64,000 nt of DNA from Pantanalinema rosaneae (lineage in GTDB: Bacteria; Cyanobacteriota; Cyanobacteriia; Leptolyngbyales; Leptolyngbyaceae). Numbering within the stretch: the stretch's first letter is position 1; each line of letters opens with the position of its first letter. Shown one piece after another: positions 17,253-26,351 of the stretch. The notes beneath the pieces were generated by a model. That model did not search any database and was not told the origin of the DNA. It worked only from the letters and a program-made list of their open reading frames with translations. A program made the translations under genes and the position numbers. The stretch covers positions 1 to 64,000 of the forward strand of contig NZ_JBLZFZ010000013.1 in assembly GCF_050753385.1 (NCBI RefSeq), written 5' to 3'.

Positions 17253-17975
17253 CTAGCCTAAATAGGCTTGCTTAACTCGATCGTCGGCTAATAAATCACT
17301 GGCATTACCAGTTAAGGTGATTTGTCCGGCTTCTAAGACGTAGCCCCGATCGGCATGTTGCAATGCCAGGTTAGCATTTTGCTCAACTAATAGAATAGTG
17401 ACTCCCGTGGTTCGTAGGGTTTGAATAATGCCAAAGATTTCCCGCACGATCGCGGGAGCGAGTCCTAAACTGGGTTCATCTAATAACAATAATTTGGGGC
17501 GACTCATTAATGCCCGGGCGATCGCTAACATTTGTTGTTCGCCGCCACTTAACGTGCCTGCCAGTTGATGTCGTCGTTCGGCTAATCGAGGAAATGTGGC
17601 AAATTGTTGGTCAATATCTGCCTGAATTTGACCAGGCTGAGATCGGGTATATGCCCCTAATTCCAAATTATCTAAAACCGTTTGTCGAGCTAACACCCGT
17701 CGCCCCTCCGGACTATGGGCAATGCCTAATTTGACGGTTTCGTGGGCCTGACACCGGGTAACATTGCGTCCGTTATAGAGAATGCGTCCTGATCTAGGAT
17801 TCACAATCCGCGAAATGGCTCGAAGTGTGGTTGATTTTCCCGCCCCGTTGGCACCAATCAAAGTGACTACTTCGCCGGGATGAATCACTAAATTAATCGC
17901 CTGTAGGGCTTGAATACCACCATAGTTAACACTCAGATCAACAATTTCTAGTAGTGGAGATGCAGGAGCCGTCAT
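17253..17975 (-). CDS. livF: Branched-chain/neutral amino-acid ABC transporter ATPase LivF
   Basis: 240 residues. Walker A GANGAGKSTTLRAI near residue 37, signature LSGGEQQMLAIARALMSRPKLLLLDEPSLGLAP with Walker B, and the LivF-typical switch VEQNANLAL. It energises import of hydrophobic or neutral amino acids at the inner membrane and corresponds to cyanobacterial NatE-type ATPases. It follows livG with a 6-base gap. The substrate-binding protein and LivH permease are not in the window. Confidence 0.9.
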   Translation of the reverse strand: MTAPASPLLEIVDLSVNYGGIQALQAINLVIHPGEVVTLIGANGAGKSTTLRAISRIVNPRSGRILYNGRNVTRCQAHETVKLGIAHSPEGRRVLARQTVLDNLELGAYTRSQPGQIQADIDQQFATFPRLAERRHQLAGTLSGGEQQMLAIARALMSRPKLLLLDEPSLGLAPAIVREIFGIIQTLRTTGVTILLVEQNANLALQHADRGYVLEAGQITLTGNASDLLADDRVKQAYLG

Positions 17976-17981
17976 CAGTAA

Positions 17982-18788
17982 TTATTCTCCACCTAGATAT
18001 GCTTCAATTACGGCGGGATCGCTACGAACTTTAGCCGGGTCGCCCAGGGCAATTAATTGACCGAAATCTAACACCGCAATGCGATCGCATAATCCCATAA
18101 CTAAGGGCACATGATGTTCAATTAAGAGAATCGTCAGATTAAATTGCTCACGGATTTGCCGAATGAATTCGCTTAACTGGTGCTTCTCATTTGGATTCAT
18201 TCCGGCGGCGGGTTCATCTAACAACAGGACTTGGGGAGCCAGCGCCAGGGCCCGCGCAATTTCGAGCCGACGTTGATCTCCATAAGCAAAGTTTTGTCCC
18301 TGTTCTTGTACGCGATCGCTAAGTCCGACTAACTCTAATAATTCCAAGGCTTTTTGTTGAGTGATCTTTTCTTCCTGGTGAGCGGGTGGTAATCCTAATA
18401 CGCCATTAAGTAGACCACTGCGAGTATGAATATGTTGGGCGATCGTCACATTTTCTAGTGCCGTAAGATTACCAAATAAGCGAATATTTTGAAAGGTGCG
18501 AGCAATTCCCCGAGCCGCAATTTGATAGGGACGCTGCCGAGAGATCTCTTCATTACAATGCAGCATTTGTCCACTAGACGGTTGAATTAGCCCTGTGACT
18601 AAATTAAATAGCGTGGTTTTTCCGGCTCCGTTAGGTCCAATTAAACCAAAAATTTCGCCGGGATTTACGGTGAAGGAAACGTTGTTGACTGCAATTAATC
18701 CACCAAAGCGGCGGGTTAATCCTTTTGCCTCTAGCATTGGGCGATCGCTGAGGGAAATTGAGGTTAAATCTTGCTCGGGTTGATTCAT
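17982..18788 (-). CDS. livG: Branched-chain/neutral amino-acid ABC transporter ATPase LivG
   Basis: 268 residues. Walker A GLIGPNGAGKTTLFNLVTG, LivG-typical ARTFQNIRLFGNLTALENV, a signature region with AYGDQRRLEIARALALAPQVLLLDEPAAGMNP, and the switch LIEHHVPLVMGLCDRIAVLDFG. It pairs with livF downstream (6-base gap) and starts only 2 bases after the phytochrome kinase stop, so the three genes are very likely one transcript. Corresponds to NatA in cyanobacterial nomenclature. Confidence 0.9.
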   Translation of the reverse strand: MNQPEQDLTSISLSDRPMLEAKGLTRRFGGLIAVNNVSFTVNPGEIFGLIGPNGAGKTTLFNLVTGLIQPSSGQMLHCNEEISRQRPYQIAARGIARTFQNIRLFGNLTALENVTIAQHIHTRSGLLNGVLGLPPAHQEEKITQQKALELLELVGLSDRVQEQGQNFAYGDQRRLEIARALALAPQVLLLDEPAAGMNPNEKHQLSEFIRQIREQFNLTILLIEHHVPLVMGLCDRIAVLDFGQLIALGDPAKVRSDPAVIEAYLGGE

Positions 18789-18790
18789 TG

Positions 18791-21319
18791 TTACACCTGA
18801 TGACTGGCAACGCTCGGTGAAATAACAGGCTGCCGGAGGGGAATTTCAATGTTAAATTCAGTCCCTTGTCCTGGTTCAGAGTGGCAAGTTAGCTGACCCT
18901 GATGTTTCTCGACAATAATTTGATAACTAATGGCTAGCCCAATTCCAGTGCCTTTACCAATCGGTTTGGTGGTGAAAAATGGATCAAATAGGCGATCGCG
19001 AATTTCGGGTGGCACTCCGGGGCCGTTATCAATAATTTGAATTCTGACCCAATCGTTGAGCGGTTGATTTGTTAATTGGAATTTACTGGTGCGAATCGTA
19101 ATCGTATTAATGTGATTGGATGTTGCCTCAGTAGCGCGTTGTCGATCGCCCTCTTCTAAGGCATCGATCGCATTTGCCAAAATATTCATAAATACTTGGT
19201 TCAACTGGCTGGCATAACACTCAACTTGAGGCAAATTACCATACTCTTTAATGATCTGAATTGGGGGTTGCTCGGGTCGGACTTTGAGCCGATTTCCTAA
19301 GATTAATAACGTGCTGTCAATTCCTTCATGGATGTTGACAGGTTTCATTTCCGCTTCATCTAAGCGAGAAAAGTTGCGTAGAGATGCAACCAGGGTACTA
19401 ATGCGTTCAGCCCCAACTTCCATTGATGTGAGTAGCTTAGGTAAGTCGGCTTGGAGGAATTCCAGATCGATCGCGTCGATCTCATCCTGAATCACCTCAC
19501 CCGGATTGGGAAATGTTTGCTGATATAAATTCAGTAAACCTAATAAATCTTGGATGTAAGTATCGGCATGGGACAGATTGCCATGAATAAAGTTGACTGG
19601 ATTATTAATTTCGTGAGCAATCCCGGCAATCATCTGACCTAAACTAGACATTTTTTCACTTTGCACCAGCTGAGTTTGTGCCTGTGTCAAGTGATTTAAT
19701 GTTTGTTCTAATTCGGCTGATTTTTCCCGTTCTCTAGCTTCTGATTGTTGCAATGCTTGATTTAGTTGCGCTAATTCATTCGCCTGCCGTAGCACCACTT
19801 GAATCACTGCCTGTCTCAGTTCAGTCGCCGCCGCAATCTCACAGGTTTCCCAGGGGAGCGATTTAGATTGAACGGTTTCTTTCCAGAGTTCAAAGGATTT
19901 ACGCGGTGATAAACGTACCTCCCCATTGGTGCTGACTTCGACCGGTTTATTCGGGTCGCCTGCCCAATCGACCGTCTGAATTTCTTCGGGTCGGAACCAC
20001 AAAATATATTGACCGGGTGAAATAGCAATGGCGATTAAACCACTGGCAACCTCTCGATAGGCTTGGGCAGGGGCATAATGCAAAGCTAAATGATCGGTAG
20101 AGAAGATCTCTTGATGCTCAGATTGATCTAACCATTGCACTAAGGCTCTAATATCTTCTTCTCCAGGAACGTTGCCGATCGTCTGATAACTGTCTGCCAG
20201 AATTACGGCTGCTCCTTGGGCGTTGGTTAAGTCCAGTAGACTTGGTTGATGGTTGATTAATCCTTGTACAAACGGGGTTTCCTGTAACATCAATTCAACT
20301 AATTTGTTTTGAACTGATTTCAAGAAGATGCGATATTCCTGATATTCCGTTTGTTCTTTATAGGGTAGTTGCCATGACATGATCTGCCCCAAAAACTCGC
20401 AAGTCGATCGCACTTCATAGGAAACATATTTAGGGGAGTAATGGTGGCAGGCAACTAAGCCCCAAAGTTTTTGATCTTTAATTACCGAGATAGACATCGA
20501 AGCCGTTACACCCATATTTCGCAGGTATTCCACATGTAACGGTGAAACACTCCGTAGTGTAGACAAACTTAAGTCAACCGGTTGATTGGTAATTGGATTC
20601 AGGGCAGGAGTAATGTCAACGGGTTGATAGCTGAAGTTAGGAATGAGCCGGATTAAATTAGTTAAATACAGCCGTCTTGCCTGTTGCGGCACGTCAGAAC
20701 TGGGATAGTGTAAGCCTAAAAACGGTGACAAGTGAGCTTGCTTATTTTCAGCAATAATGGTGCCATGCCCTTCAGGATTAAATTTATAAAGCATGACGCG
20801 ATCGAACCCGGTAATCTTGCGAATTTCTCGGACAATTACCTCGCAGAGATCTTGGAATTGGGCGGTTTTCTGAATCGCGTTGGCAGAATTCTTGACTAAA
20901 TGATAGAGATCTAGAAAAGACAGCACTTCTTTGGACAATGAAGGCTCTAATTCTAATAATAAACCAGCGTCAGAGCGGTGCAGAATCCCATTAAACAGCG
21001 AGTTGCGTTGATTTTTATAAATTGATAATTTAATTGGGTTTAACTGATCGGGATCTTGATGTTGAGCTAAGGATTGCTGAAGAAAATCAACTTGCGGTTG
21101 ATCAAGCAACTGGTTCAGATTCTGGTTTACCAATGCTTCTGGTGCTATGCCAAAGAAATCACCTGTATTGCAACTCACTTGTAAGATGGTCAACTCAGGC
21201 TCTTGCAGAACCAAGAGGACACCATGCGGTTGAATCGAGCCGGGAATATGAATGGGTTCGCGATCGCAATTGGTAAGGTCAAATTCTTCTGTTGCTACAG
21301 ATTTAACTTCGTCACTCAT
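18791..21319 (-). CDS. Bacteriophytochrome-type sensor histidine kinase
   Basis: 842 residues with PAS-GAF-PHY-HisKA-HATPase order. The N-terminal PAS has the biliverdin-attachment pattern TNCDREPIHIPGSIQPHG with Cys18. In GAF the usual phycocyanobilin cysteine is replaced (RSVSPLHVEYLRNMGV), so this is a BphP-type photoreceptor, not Cph1-type. The PHY tongue shows the PRxSF motif (LSPRKSFELWKE). A coiled coil leads to the phospho-acceptor His569 (GIAHEINNPVNF); the N box (ILANAIDAL), DNGPGVP and GTGIGLAIS complete the kinase. It would convert red/far-red light into phosphotransfer. Its response regulator is not adjacent; livG starts 2 bases downstream. Confidence 0.92.
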   Translation of the reverse strand: MSDEVKSVATEEFDLTNCDREPIHIPGSIQPHGVLLVLQEPELTILQVSCNTGDFFGIAPEALVNQNLNQLLDQPQVDFLQQSLAQHQDPDQLNPIKLSIYKNQRNSLFNGILHRSDAGLLLELEPSLSKEVLSFLDLYHLVKNSANAIQKTAQFQDLCEVIVREIRKITGFDRVMLYKFNPEGHGTIIAENKQAHLSPFLGLHYPSSDVPQQARRLYLTNLIRLIPNFSYQPVDITPALNPITNQPVDLSLSTLRSVSPLHVEYLRNMGVTASMSISVIKDQKLWGLVACHHYSPKYVSYEVRSTCEFLGQIMSWQLPYKEQTEYQEYRIFLKSVQNKLVELMLQETPFVQGLINHQPSLLDLTNAQGAAVILADSYQTIGNVPGEEDIRALVQWLDQSEHQEIFSTDHLALHYAPAQAYREVASGLIAIAISPGQYILWFRPEEIQTVDWAGDPNKPVEVSTNGEVRLSPRKSFELWKETVQSKSLPWETCEIAAATELRQAVIQVVLRQANELAQLNQALQQSEAREREKSAELEQTLNHLTQAQTQLVQSEKMSSLGQMIAGIAHEINNPVNFIHGNLSHADTYIQDLLGLLNLYQQTFPNPGEVIQDEIDAIDLEFLQADLPKLLTSMEVGAERISTLVASLRNFSRLDEAEMKPVNIHEGIDSTLLILGNRLKVRPEQPPIQIIKEYGNLPQVECYASQLNQVFMNILANAIDALEEGDRQRATEATSNHINTITIRTSKFQLTNQPLNDWVRIQIIDNGPGVPPEIRDRLFDPFFTTKPIGKGTGIGLAISYQIIVEKHQGQLTCHSEPGQGTEFNIEIPLRQPVISPSVASHQV

Positions 21320-21467
21320 ACTCGGTTTCCTTTAACCGTTTTTAGGTTGTTGCAGAATAATAATTTTTCTCTTTCAGCATATTTCTGGGAATGAAGCGAA
21401 TTGGTGGGGAATCCTACTGATAGAGGGCACTCTAACCCTAAGTTATAAGTCATCTTGGAGCCGGACA

Positions 21468-21809
21468 GTGAAAAAAATCATGGCAACGCTGTTGTTTACT
21501 CTAGCAGTGACTCCCCCCGTCTTTGCCCAAAGCAACGGAGTTTATATGGGACGAGCTTCGACGGGTGAACCTGTTTACTATCATGGGGCTCGTGCCCAAT
21601 GTGGCGATCTACCCCGTACTGATGAGTGCTGGAAAAATCCGATGCTTGTTTACACGATCGGTCGAGATCAAGTGACGGCAATTCCCGATTGTCGGCGGGG
21701 GGTGTTTAAAGAAGTTTGGGTGGATGGGCAACTGGTAGAACGCAATTTGAAACCCCAATCTGAAGCGATTCGCCTGGTACTGAGGACGGCGTGTAATTCG
21801 GTTCGTTAG
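21468..21809 (+). CDS. Small secreted protein
   Basis: 113 residues starting at GTG (21468), with a purine-rich ribosome site upstream. Signal peptide: KK followed by MATLLFTLAVTPPVFAQ. The mature part holds four cysteines (CGDLPRTDECW, DCRRG, TACNS), suggesting two disulfides in the periplasm. I do not recognise the family. Its stop directly abuts the convergent livM stop with no spacer. Confidence 0.6.
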   Translation: MKKIMATLLFTLAVTPPVFAQSNGVYMGRASTGEPVYYHGARAQCGDLPRTDECWKNPMLVYTIGRDQVTAIPDCRRGVFKEVWVDGQLVERNLKPQSEAIRLVLRTACNSVR

Positions 21810-22727
21810 TTACAGGCGTAGACGTTTGAGCCAGCCAGGAGTTACCAGACCCTGTGGAAAGAAAATTGTTCCCAGCACAATTAATAATCCAAAGATGATT
21901 AATCGACCATCGCGGAGAAATTGCGCTAACCAGAGGGGCAAATTGGGGACATCTGCCAGCGCTCGTAGCATTTCTGGCAAGGCGGTGAATAGCATTCCAC
22001 CCAGCACGGGGCCTAAAAAGGTGCGTGAACCCCCAATCAACACAAAGGTCAGGTAGATAATACTGGCATCAAACGTCCCTTGACGGGCATTCCAGGTATT
22101 GAGAAAGTGGGCACTCACGACTCCCACCATTCCAGCCAGAATCGCTCCCAGCGTGAACGCTAAGACTTTGTAGTAGGTGGGATTAATGCCCATGGCATCG
22201 GCGGCTAATTCATCTTCGCGAATGGCAATAAAGGCGCGTCCGACCCGAATCTTTTCTAGCCGATACAGGAAGCCCATACTCAGCAGCAATAGTGGTAAGG
22301 CGATCCACAGATAATCGATCGCGCCTGCAAAGGGTTGGGGAATACCAAAAATTCCAATGGCTCCGCCCGTGATCTCTAGATTCAGGCAGAGAATTCGGAG
22401 AACTTCCACAAAGGCAATGGTAGCGATCGCCAGATAAATGCCTCGGAGCCGCAGTGCGGGTACACCGACCAACACTCCCAAGCTCCCACAGACAACGCCA
22501 CTAATAAGCATCTCCAGCAGTAATAACGGGATCGGGAATAAACTACCCTGAAACTGGAAGACTTGAGTTGATAAAATCGCCGCAATATAGCCTCCCAAAG
22601 CATAGAATCCGGGACTCGCTAACGATAGTTGTCCTGCCATAAGCGGTAGATAGAGGGATAGTCCCAGCATGGCTCCCAAAACCATCGAAACCAGGAGGGG
22701 ACCATAGGTGGTGAAAAAGTCAGACAT
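21810..22727 (-). CDS. livM: Branched-chain/neutral amino-acid ABC permease LivM
   Basis: 305 residues, about eight predicted membrane helices. LivM landmarks: LMAGQLSLASPGFYALGGY near the N-terminus, LRLRGIYLAIATIAFVEVLR in the middle, and the EAA-like ATPase-docking loop RVGRAFIAIREDELAADAMG near residue 165. It would form the channel with a LivH subunit encoded elsewhere. It is separated from livG/livF by the phytochrome gene and an opposite-strand small gene, so the liv genes are split here. Confidence 0.88.
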   Translation of the reverse strand: MSDFFTTYGPLLVSMVLGAMLGLSLYLPLMAGQLSLASPGFYALGGYIAAILSTQVFQFQGSLFPIPLLLLEMLISGVVCGSLGVLVGVPALRLRGIYLAIATIAFVEVLRILCLNLEITGGAIGIFGIPQPFAGAIDYLWIALPLLLLSMGFLYRLEKIRVGRAFIAIREDELAADAMGINPTYYKVLAFTLGAILAGMVGVVSAHFLNTWNARQGTFDASIIYLTFVLIGGSRTFLGPVLGGMLFTALPEMLRALADVPNLPLWLAQFLRDGRLIIFGLLIVLGTIFFPQGLVTPGWLKRLRL

Positions 22728-22791
22728 GGGGCGATCGCGGTTGAGGGCAGTTTAGGGTAATGTTATCCTGTGGCGGCAACCCGGAGGAATC

Positions 22792-23199
22792 ATGGAGCCA
22801 TCCGCAGATCTGCTCAATCAACTTCAGGCAGCGACCCAGGGGTTGCTCTGGATGAGCGAATCAGATTATCCGTTTGAAGTCGTGCATTGGCAATTCCCAA
22901 CTGTTACGTCAATCACTGCCAATCAGCTACTCCAAATCATCGATCGTCCACCCGATACCCCGATCGAGGTCGTGGATCTAGACAGCTTCTTTGCGACGGC
23001 TACCCAGACCTTGAGTTGGTTTGGCGCTAATGAACGGGCGCAGGCAAGCCGGTATCAGCAGCTCGTTGACCTCTTAAAGCAGCAGCTTCAGCACCTGATC
23101 GTCTATCGAGTCGGTTCCATCAATTTAGCCATTTATATCCTGGGGCAGACCGAACCTGGGGATTGGGTAGGACTGAAAACTCAAGCGGTCGAAACTTGA
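22792..23199 (+). CDS. nuiA: NuiA-family nuclease inhibitor
   Basis: 135 residues, the size of Anabaena NuiA. Family features are LLWMSESDYPFEVVHW near the N-terminus, TPIEVVDLDSFF in the middle, and the C-terminal NLAIYILGQTEPGDWVGLKTQAVET with the invariant ET end. NuiA binds and inhibits the sugar-nonspecific nuclease NucA. No NucA gene is in the window. It is divergent from livM. Confidence 0.85.
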   Translation: MEPSADLLNQLQAATQGLLWMSESDYPFEVVHWQFPTVTSITANQLLQIIDRPPDTPIEVVDLDSFFATATQTLSWFGANERAQASRYQQLVDLLKQQLQHLIVYRVGSINLAIYILGQTEPGDWVGLKTQAVET

Positions 23200-23494
23200 C
23201 CCGTTCTATAAAGCCAGGATGTTTTTTAAAGAAATGTATCGGTGGACACTTGTTTTATGTGTCTAAATGTTACAGGATAGATCCAACGATGATTTAATAA
23301 TTCCTCGACAATCCTGTCTATTCGTTGTTTTAGCCTATCAATCCACTCAGTCGAGTGACCCTTAACGTACCCGCGCTTCTACTGTTGACTTAGCAAGCAC
23401 AAATACTTCTAGCGCGTTTAATATATTTCCTCACCCTCAAATTCAGCATTATATAGAGGCTTTACCTCCAACCCAACGTTCCAGGTAAGCAGCT

Positions 23495-23803
23495 ATGACT
23501 ACTGCTAAGAAATCATCTATCAGCACCCTAGATACAGTTCCTCTCGTTGTTAGAGAGCAGCAGGTGGTTCTATTTAAGTTCTACATGGATCAGGCGATTT
23601 GTGAAGGAATGACCCACACAAATGAACTGTACCGCCTGGTCAAAGTATTTCCGGTCAAAGAACGGCTTGAAGCCTATCGCTTTGGCTGTGAACTAATTTT
23701 GCAAGGAGCCCCCGTTGTGATTACTGTTTCCCAGGAGCGGTACGCCGTTTGGGCAAGCTTACGCAATGGTTCTACAGCAACCGAAGTCAGATCAGCTGCT
23801 TAA
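23495..23803 (+). CDS. Cyanobacterial conserved hypothetical protein
   Basis: 102 residues, soluble, mostly helical. Central block YMDQAICEGMTHTNELYRLVKVF, split by a turn, then AYRFGCELILQGAPVVITVS and RYAVWASLRNG. I recognise the style of a small cyanobacteria-specific family but know no function. About 295 bases upstream hold no gene; an AT-rich stretch with TTGACT at about 23385 could be a promoter. The small gene at 23869 follows 65 bases on. Confidence 0.6.
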   Translation: MTTAKKSSISTLDTVPLVVREQQVVLFKFYMDQAICEGMTHTNELYRLVKVFPVKERLEAYRFGCELILQGAPVVITVSQERYAVWASLRNGSTATEVRSAA

Positions 23804-23868
23804 GACCAATAGGCTGGTGCTAATCCGAATCAGCGATCGCGGCATATTAAGTTGAGAACAGAGTGTCA

Positions 23869-24147
23869 ATGTTTAATGTCAAGGGAAATACGTTCTACCG
23901 AGCTATTGGTCTGCACTGTAAATTAGGTGCGACCAACCATCCCCATGCAGATCCCTACCGGGGGCAAGAGTGTCGGATTATTGCAGTGCGGCTCATGAGT
24001 AGCAGCGAACCTATGCTTGTGGTGCAATTTGCCGATGGTAGCCAACTGAGCGGACTATTTTTTTGTGAATTAGAGGATGCCCGAGGTAAACAATTACAGC
24101 GACGGGACTTTGAAAAACCTCTGCAACCGTCTACGCTTTGTGCTTAA
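23869..24147 (+). CDS. Small conserved hypothetical protein
   Basis: 92 residues from the ATG at 23869 (a GTG two codons earlier is also in frame). A beta-rich, SH3-like composition: GQECRIIAVRL, EPMLVVQFADGS, LSGLFFCELED. No membrane segment or signal peptide. Family not recognised. It probably shares a transcript with the gene before it and is followed by a strong hairpin. Confidence 0.55.
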   Translation: MFNVKGNTFYRAIGLHCKLGATNHPHADPYRGQECRIIAVRLMSSSEPMLVVQFADGSQLSGLFFCELEDARGKQLQRRDFEKPLQPSTLCA

Positions 24148-24196
24148 TCGGTTGAGCCAGGTCTGAGACCATGACCGAAATATATCGCTTAGATTA

Positions 24197-24227
24197 AAGC
24201 CCACGATCGACCGTCGATCGTGGGCTT
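24197..24227 (+). terminator. Perfect 13-bp hairpin, probable terminator
   Basis: Arms AAGCCCACGATCG and CGATCGTGGGCTT are exactly complementary around a 5-base loop. It lies 50 bases after the 24147 stop. There is no clear T-run, so intrinsic termination is likely but not certain; the arms contain the CGATCG palindrome. Confidence 0.5.
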
Positions 24228-24382
24228 AAGGAATTCTGCCATCACTAATGGATGGTGAACCGATTTAGGCTAGGCAATCTTGCCCTTCTACTAAAAGCCG
24301 TTAGCCAATCTGAACCGGGGTCAAGCAACAGGCTAATCATGCCCTTGACCCTCGATAGAGTGCGGCTGACGGCAATCCAGCC

Positions 24383-24511
24383 TTAAGGCATGGGGTGGAA
24401 TAGCAGATTGGGGAAGAAACGGTTGAACTCAATCAAAATTCCAGCAGTGATGGTGAGCCAAATGGCTGCCAGCACTGGAGCCGTAGATAGATACTTAACA
24501 AAGTATTGCAT
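24383..24511 (-). CDS. psaJ: Photosystem I subunit IX (PsaJ)
   Basis: A 42-residue single-helix thylakoid protein starting MQYFVKYLSTAPVLAAIWL and ending FFPNLLFHPMP, the invariant PsaJ pattern. PsaJ is an intrinsic photosystem I subunit that holds chlorophyll and stabilises PsaF. It lies 140 bases downstream of psaF on the same strand, the normal psaF-psaJ order in cyanobacteria. Confidence 0.93.
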   Translation of the reverse strand: MQYFVKYLSTAPVLAAIWLTITAGILIEFNRFFPNLLFHPMP

Positions 24512-24651
24512 CGATAAAGTCTCCTAAAGGTCAGCAGAGCCAAGACACGCTAGTTAGCCGATCCAGAGGTTTGATATGTAAATCTGATCAAACCCTGTTC
24601 AACCGAATTGCCAGGAATTGATCAGCCTACCAAACCCTCCAGATTTACCAA

Positions 24652-25137
24652 CTAGCGAGGTGAGATGGGGATCTCGTTGTCGTTTGCAGTTAGCTTGCCA
24701 GTGGTGAATTCTCCTAGCGCTGCCAGAGGCCAAGCAAAGCCAGTCAACATGCAGGTAATGGCTGTAGGCACGTTAATAATAACTTCGCCCATTTCGGGAG
24801 AGCTACTCTTCTTGTTCGCTTGCAGGTATGCCCGACCAACCCAACCAATCCAACCTGCGATATACAGGAAGAGAATGCTAGGGATCAAAAATTCACCCGC
24901 GTGGGGCAAGGTGCCATCCACAATCAGGTGAGGCAGCCCATCTTCACCACACATGACACCGGATTTAGCGTACAGATCGAAGCGTTGAGCCGCTGTCGAA
25001 TTCTTGGACGCTTTAGCCCGCTGAGCAAACGCTGCCGATTGACTACAAGGAGTGAGATGTGAAGCGTAGGCTGGAGGGGTTGCCGCGAACCCAAACCAGA
25101 GGGTGATTGCCAAAATCAGAGCAAACAATCGTCGCAT
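24652..25137 (-). CDS. psaF: Photosystem I subunit III (PsaF)
   Basis: 161 residues. A Sec signal peptide (MRRLFALILAITLWFGFAA to the YAS cleavage region) directs the N-terminus to the lumen. The mature part opens LTPCSQSAAFAQRAK, has two cysteines (C32 and C63 region) that form the PsaF disulfide, then DGLPHLIVDG and the membrane helix FLIPSILFLYIAGWIGWVGR. PsaF helps dock plastocyanin or cytochrome c6 and contacts PsaJ. It is followed by psaJ and is divergent from tsaD, a common cyanobacterial order. Confidence 0.95.
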   Translation of the reverse strand: MRRLFALILAITLWFGFAATPPAYASHLTPCSQSAAFAQRAKASKNSTAAQRFDLYAKSGVMCGEDGLPHLIVDGTLPHAGEFLIPSILFLYIAGWIGWVGRAYLQANKKSSSPEMGEVIINVPTAITCMLTGFAWPLAALGEFTTGKLTANDNEIPISPR

Positions 25138-25293
25138 GGAATTGTTTCCCTTCTTACATTATGTTCTACAAAAAGAGCCAGTGTTTCATGATACAAGCGT
25201 TCGCTAAACTGAAGGAGAGCATCAGGCTTTTGCAGCAGTCCAGTTAACGCTTAAGCTTGAAAACAGCTTATTCCTCCAAAAAGTTACCAGCAA

Positions 25294-26340
25294 ATGGCGA
25301 CCATTTTGGCAATTGAAACAAGTTGTGACGAAACGGCGGTGGCGATCGTTAAGAATCGTCAAGTTTTGAGTAGCATTGTATCTTCTCAAATTCTGTCTCA
25401 TCGCCCTTACGGTGGGATCGTGCCTGAGGTGGCTTCTCGCCAGCATGTTGAAATGATCAATCCAGCGATCGCGCAAGCCTTTGCTGAAGCTGGATTGGAT
25501 TGGTCGGCGATCGATGGGATTGCGGCAACCTGTGCGCCTGGATTAGTCGGAGCGTTACTAGTGGGTTTAACCAGTGCCAAAACCCTGGCATTGGTGCATC
25601 AAAAGCCGTTGATTGGAGTTCATCACCTGGAAGGACATATCTATGCCTCCTACCTAAGTGAACCCTCACTGCAACCGCCTTTTCTGTGTTTACTGGTGTC
25701 TGGCGGTCATACCAGCCTGATTTATGTCAAGGGATGCGGGGAGTATCAAATCTTGGGGCAGACTCGGGATGATGCGGCAGGTGAAGCGTTTGATAAAGTG
25801 GCTCGCTTACTGGATTTAGGCTATCCGGGTGGTCCCGAAATCGATCGCCTAGCAAAGCAAGGAAATCCCAAAGCCTTTCCCTTACCAGAAGGGCAGGTAT
25901 CGTTACCGGAAGGGGGTTTCCATCCCTATGATTCCAGCTTTAGTGGCCTGAAGACGGCGGTACTGCGGTTGGTACAAAAACTTCAGCAGGACGATCGCCC
26001 CCTACCTGTAGTGGATCTGGCGGCTAGTTTCCAGGCTACGGTCGCGAAAGCTTTGACGAAACGGGCGATCGCCTGTGCGTTGGACTATGGGCTAACCACG
26101 ATCGCGGTTGGGGGTGGTGTGGCAGCTAATAGCGGGTTGCGACAACATCTTCAGGCGATCGTGGCAACCCACAATCTCACGGTTTTATTCCCACCGATGA
26201 AATTCTGTACGGATAATGCGGCAATGATTGGCTGTGCGGCGGCGGATCACCTCGAACACGGTCATACTTCTCTACTAACTCTGGGAGTCCAATCCCGCAT
26301 GCCTATCTCTGAGGTGATGCAGCTTTATCAATCGCATTGA
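25294..26340 (+). CDS. tsaD: tRNA N6-adenosine threonylcarbamoyltransferase TsaD
   Basis: 348 residues. ASKHA-fold signatures: ILAIETSCDETAVAIV at the start, the metal-binding HVEMINP and HHLEGH histidines (about residues 50 and 110), LLVSGGHTSL, DDAAGEAFDKVARLLDLGYPGGP, and FCTDNAAMIG near the end. TsaD with TsaB/E transfers the threonylcarbamoyl group to A37 of ANN-decoding tRNAs (t6A). Essential housekeeping gene, divergent from psaF. Confidence 0.95.
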   Translation: MATILAIETSCDETAVAIVKNRQVLSSIVSSQILSHRPYGGIVPEVASRQHVEMINPAIAQAFAEAGLDWSAIDGIAATCAPGLVGALLVGLTSAKTLALVHQKPLIGVHHLEGHIYASYLSEPSLQPPFLCLLVSGGHTSLIYVKGCGEYQILGQTRDDAAGEAFDKVARLLDLGYPGGPEIDRLAKQGNPKAFPLPEGQVSLPEGGFHPYDSSFSGLKTAVLRLVQKLQQDDRPLPVVDLAASFQATVAKALTKRAIACALDYGLTTIAVGGGVAANSGLRQHLQAIVATHNLTVLFPPMKFCTDNAAMIGCAAADHLEHGHTSLLTLGVQSRMPISEVMQLYQSH

Positions 26341-26351
26341 GCTAACAATGA

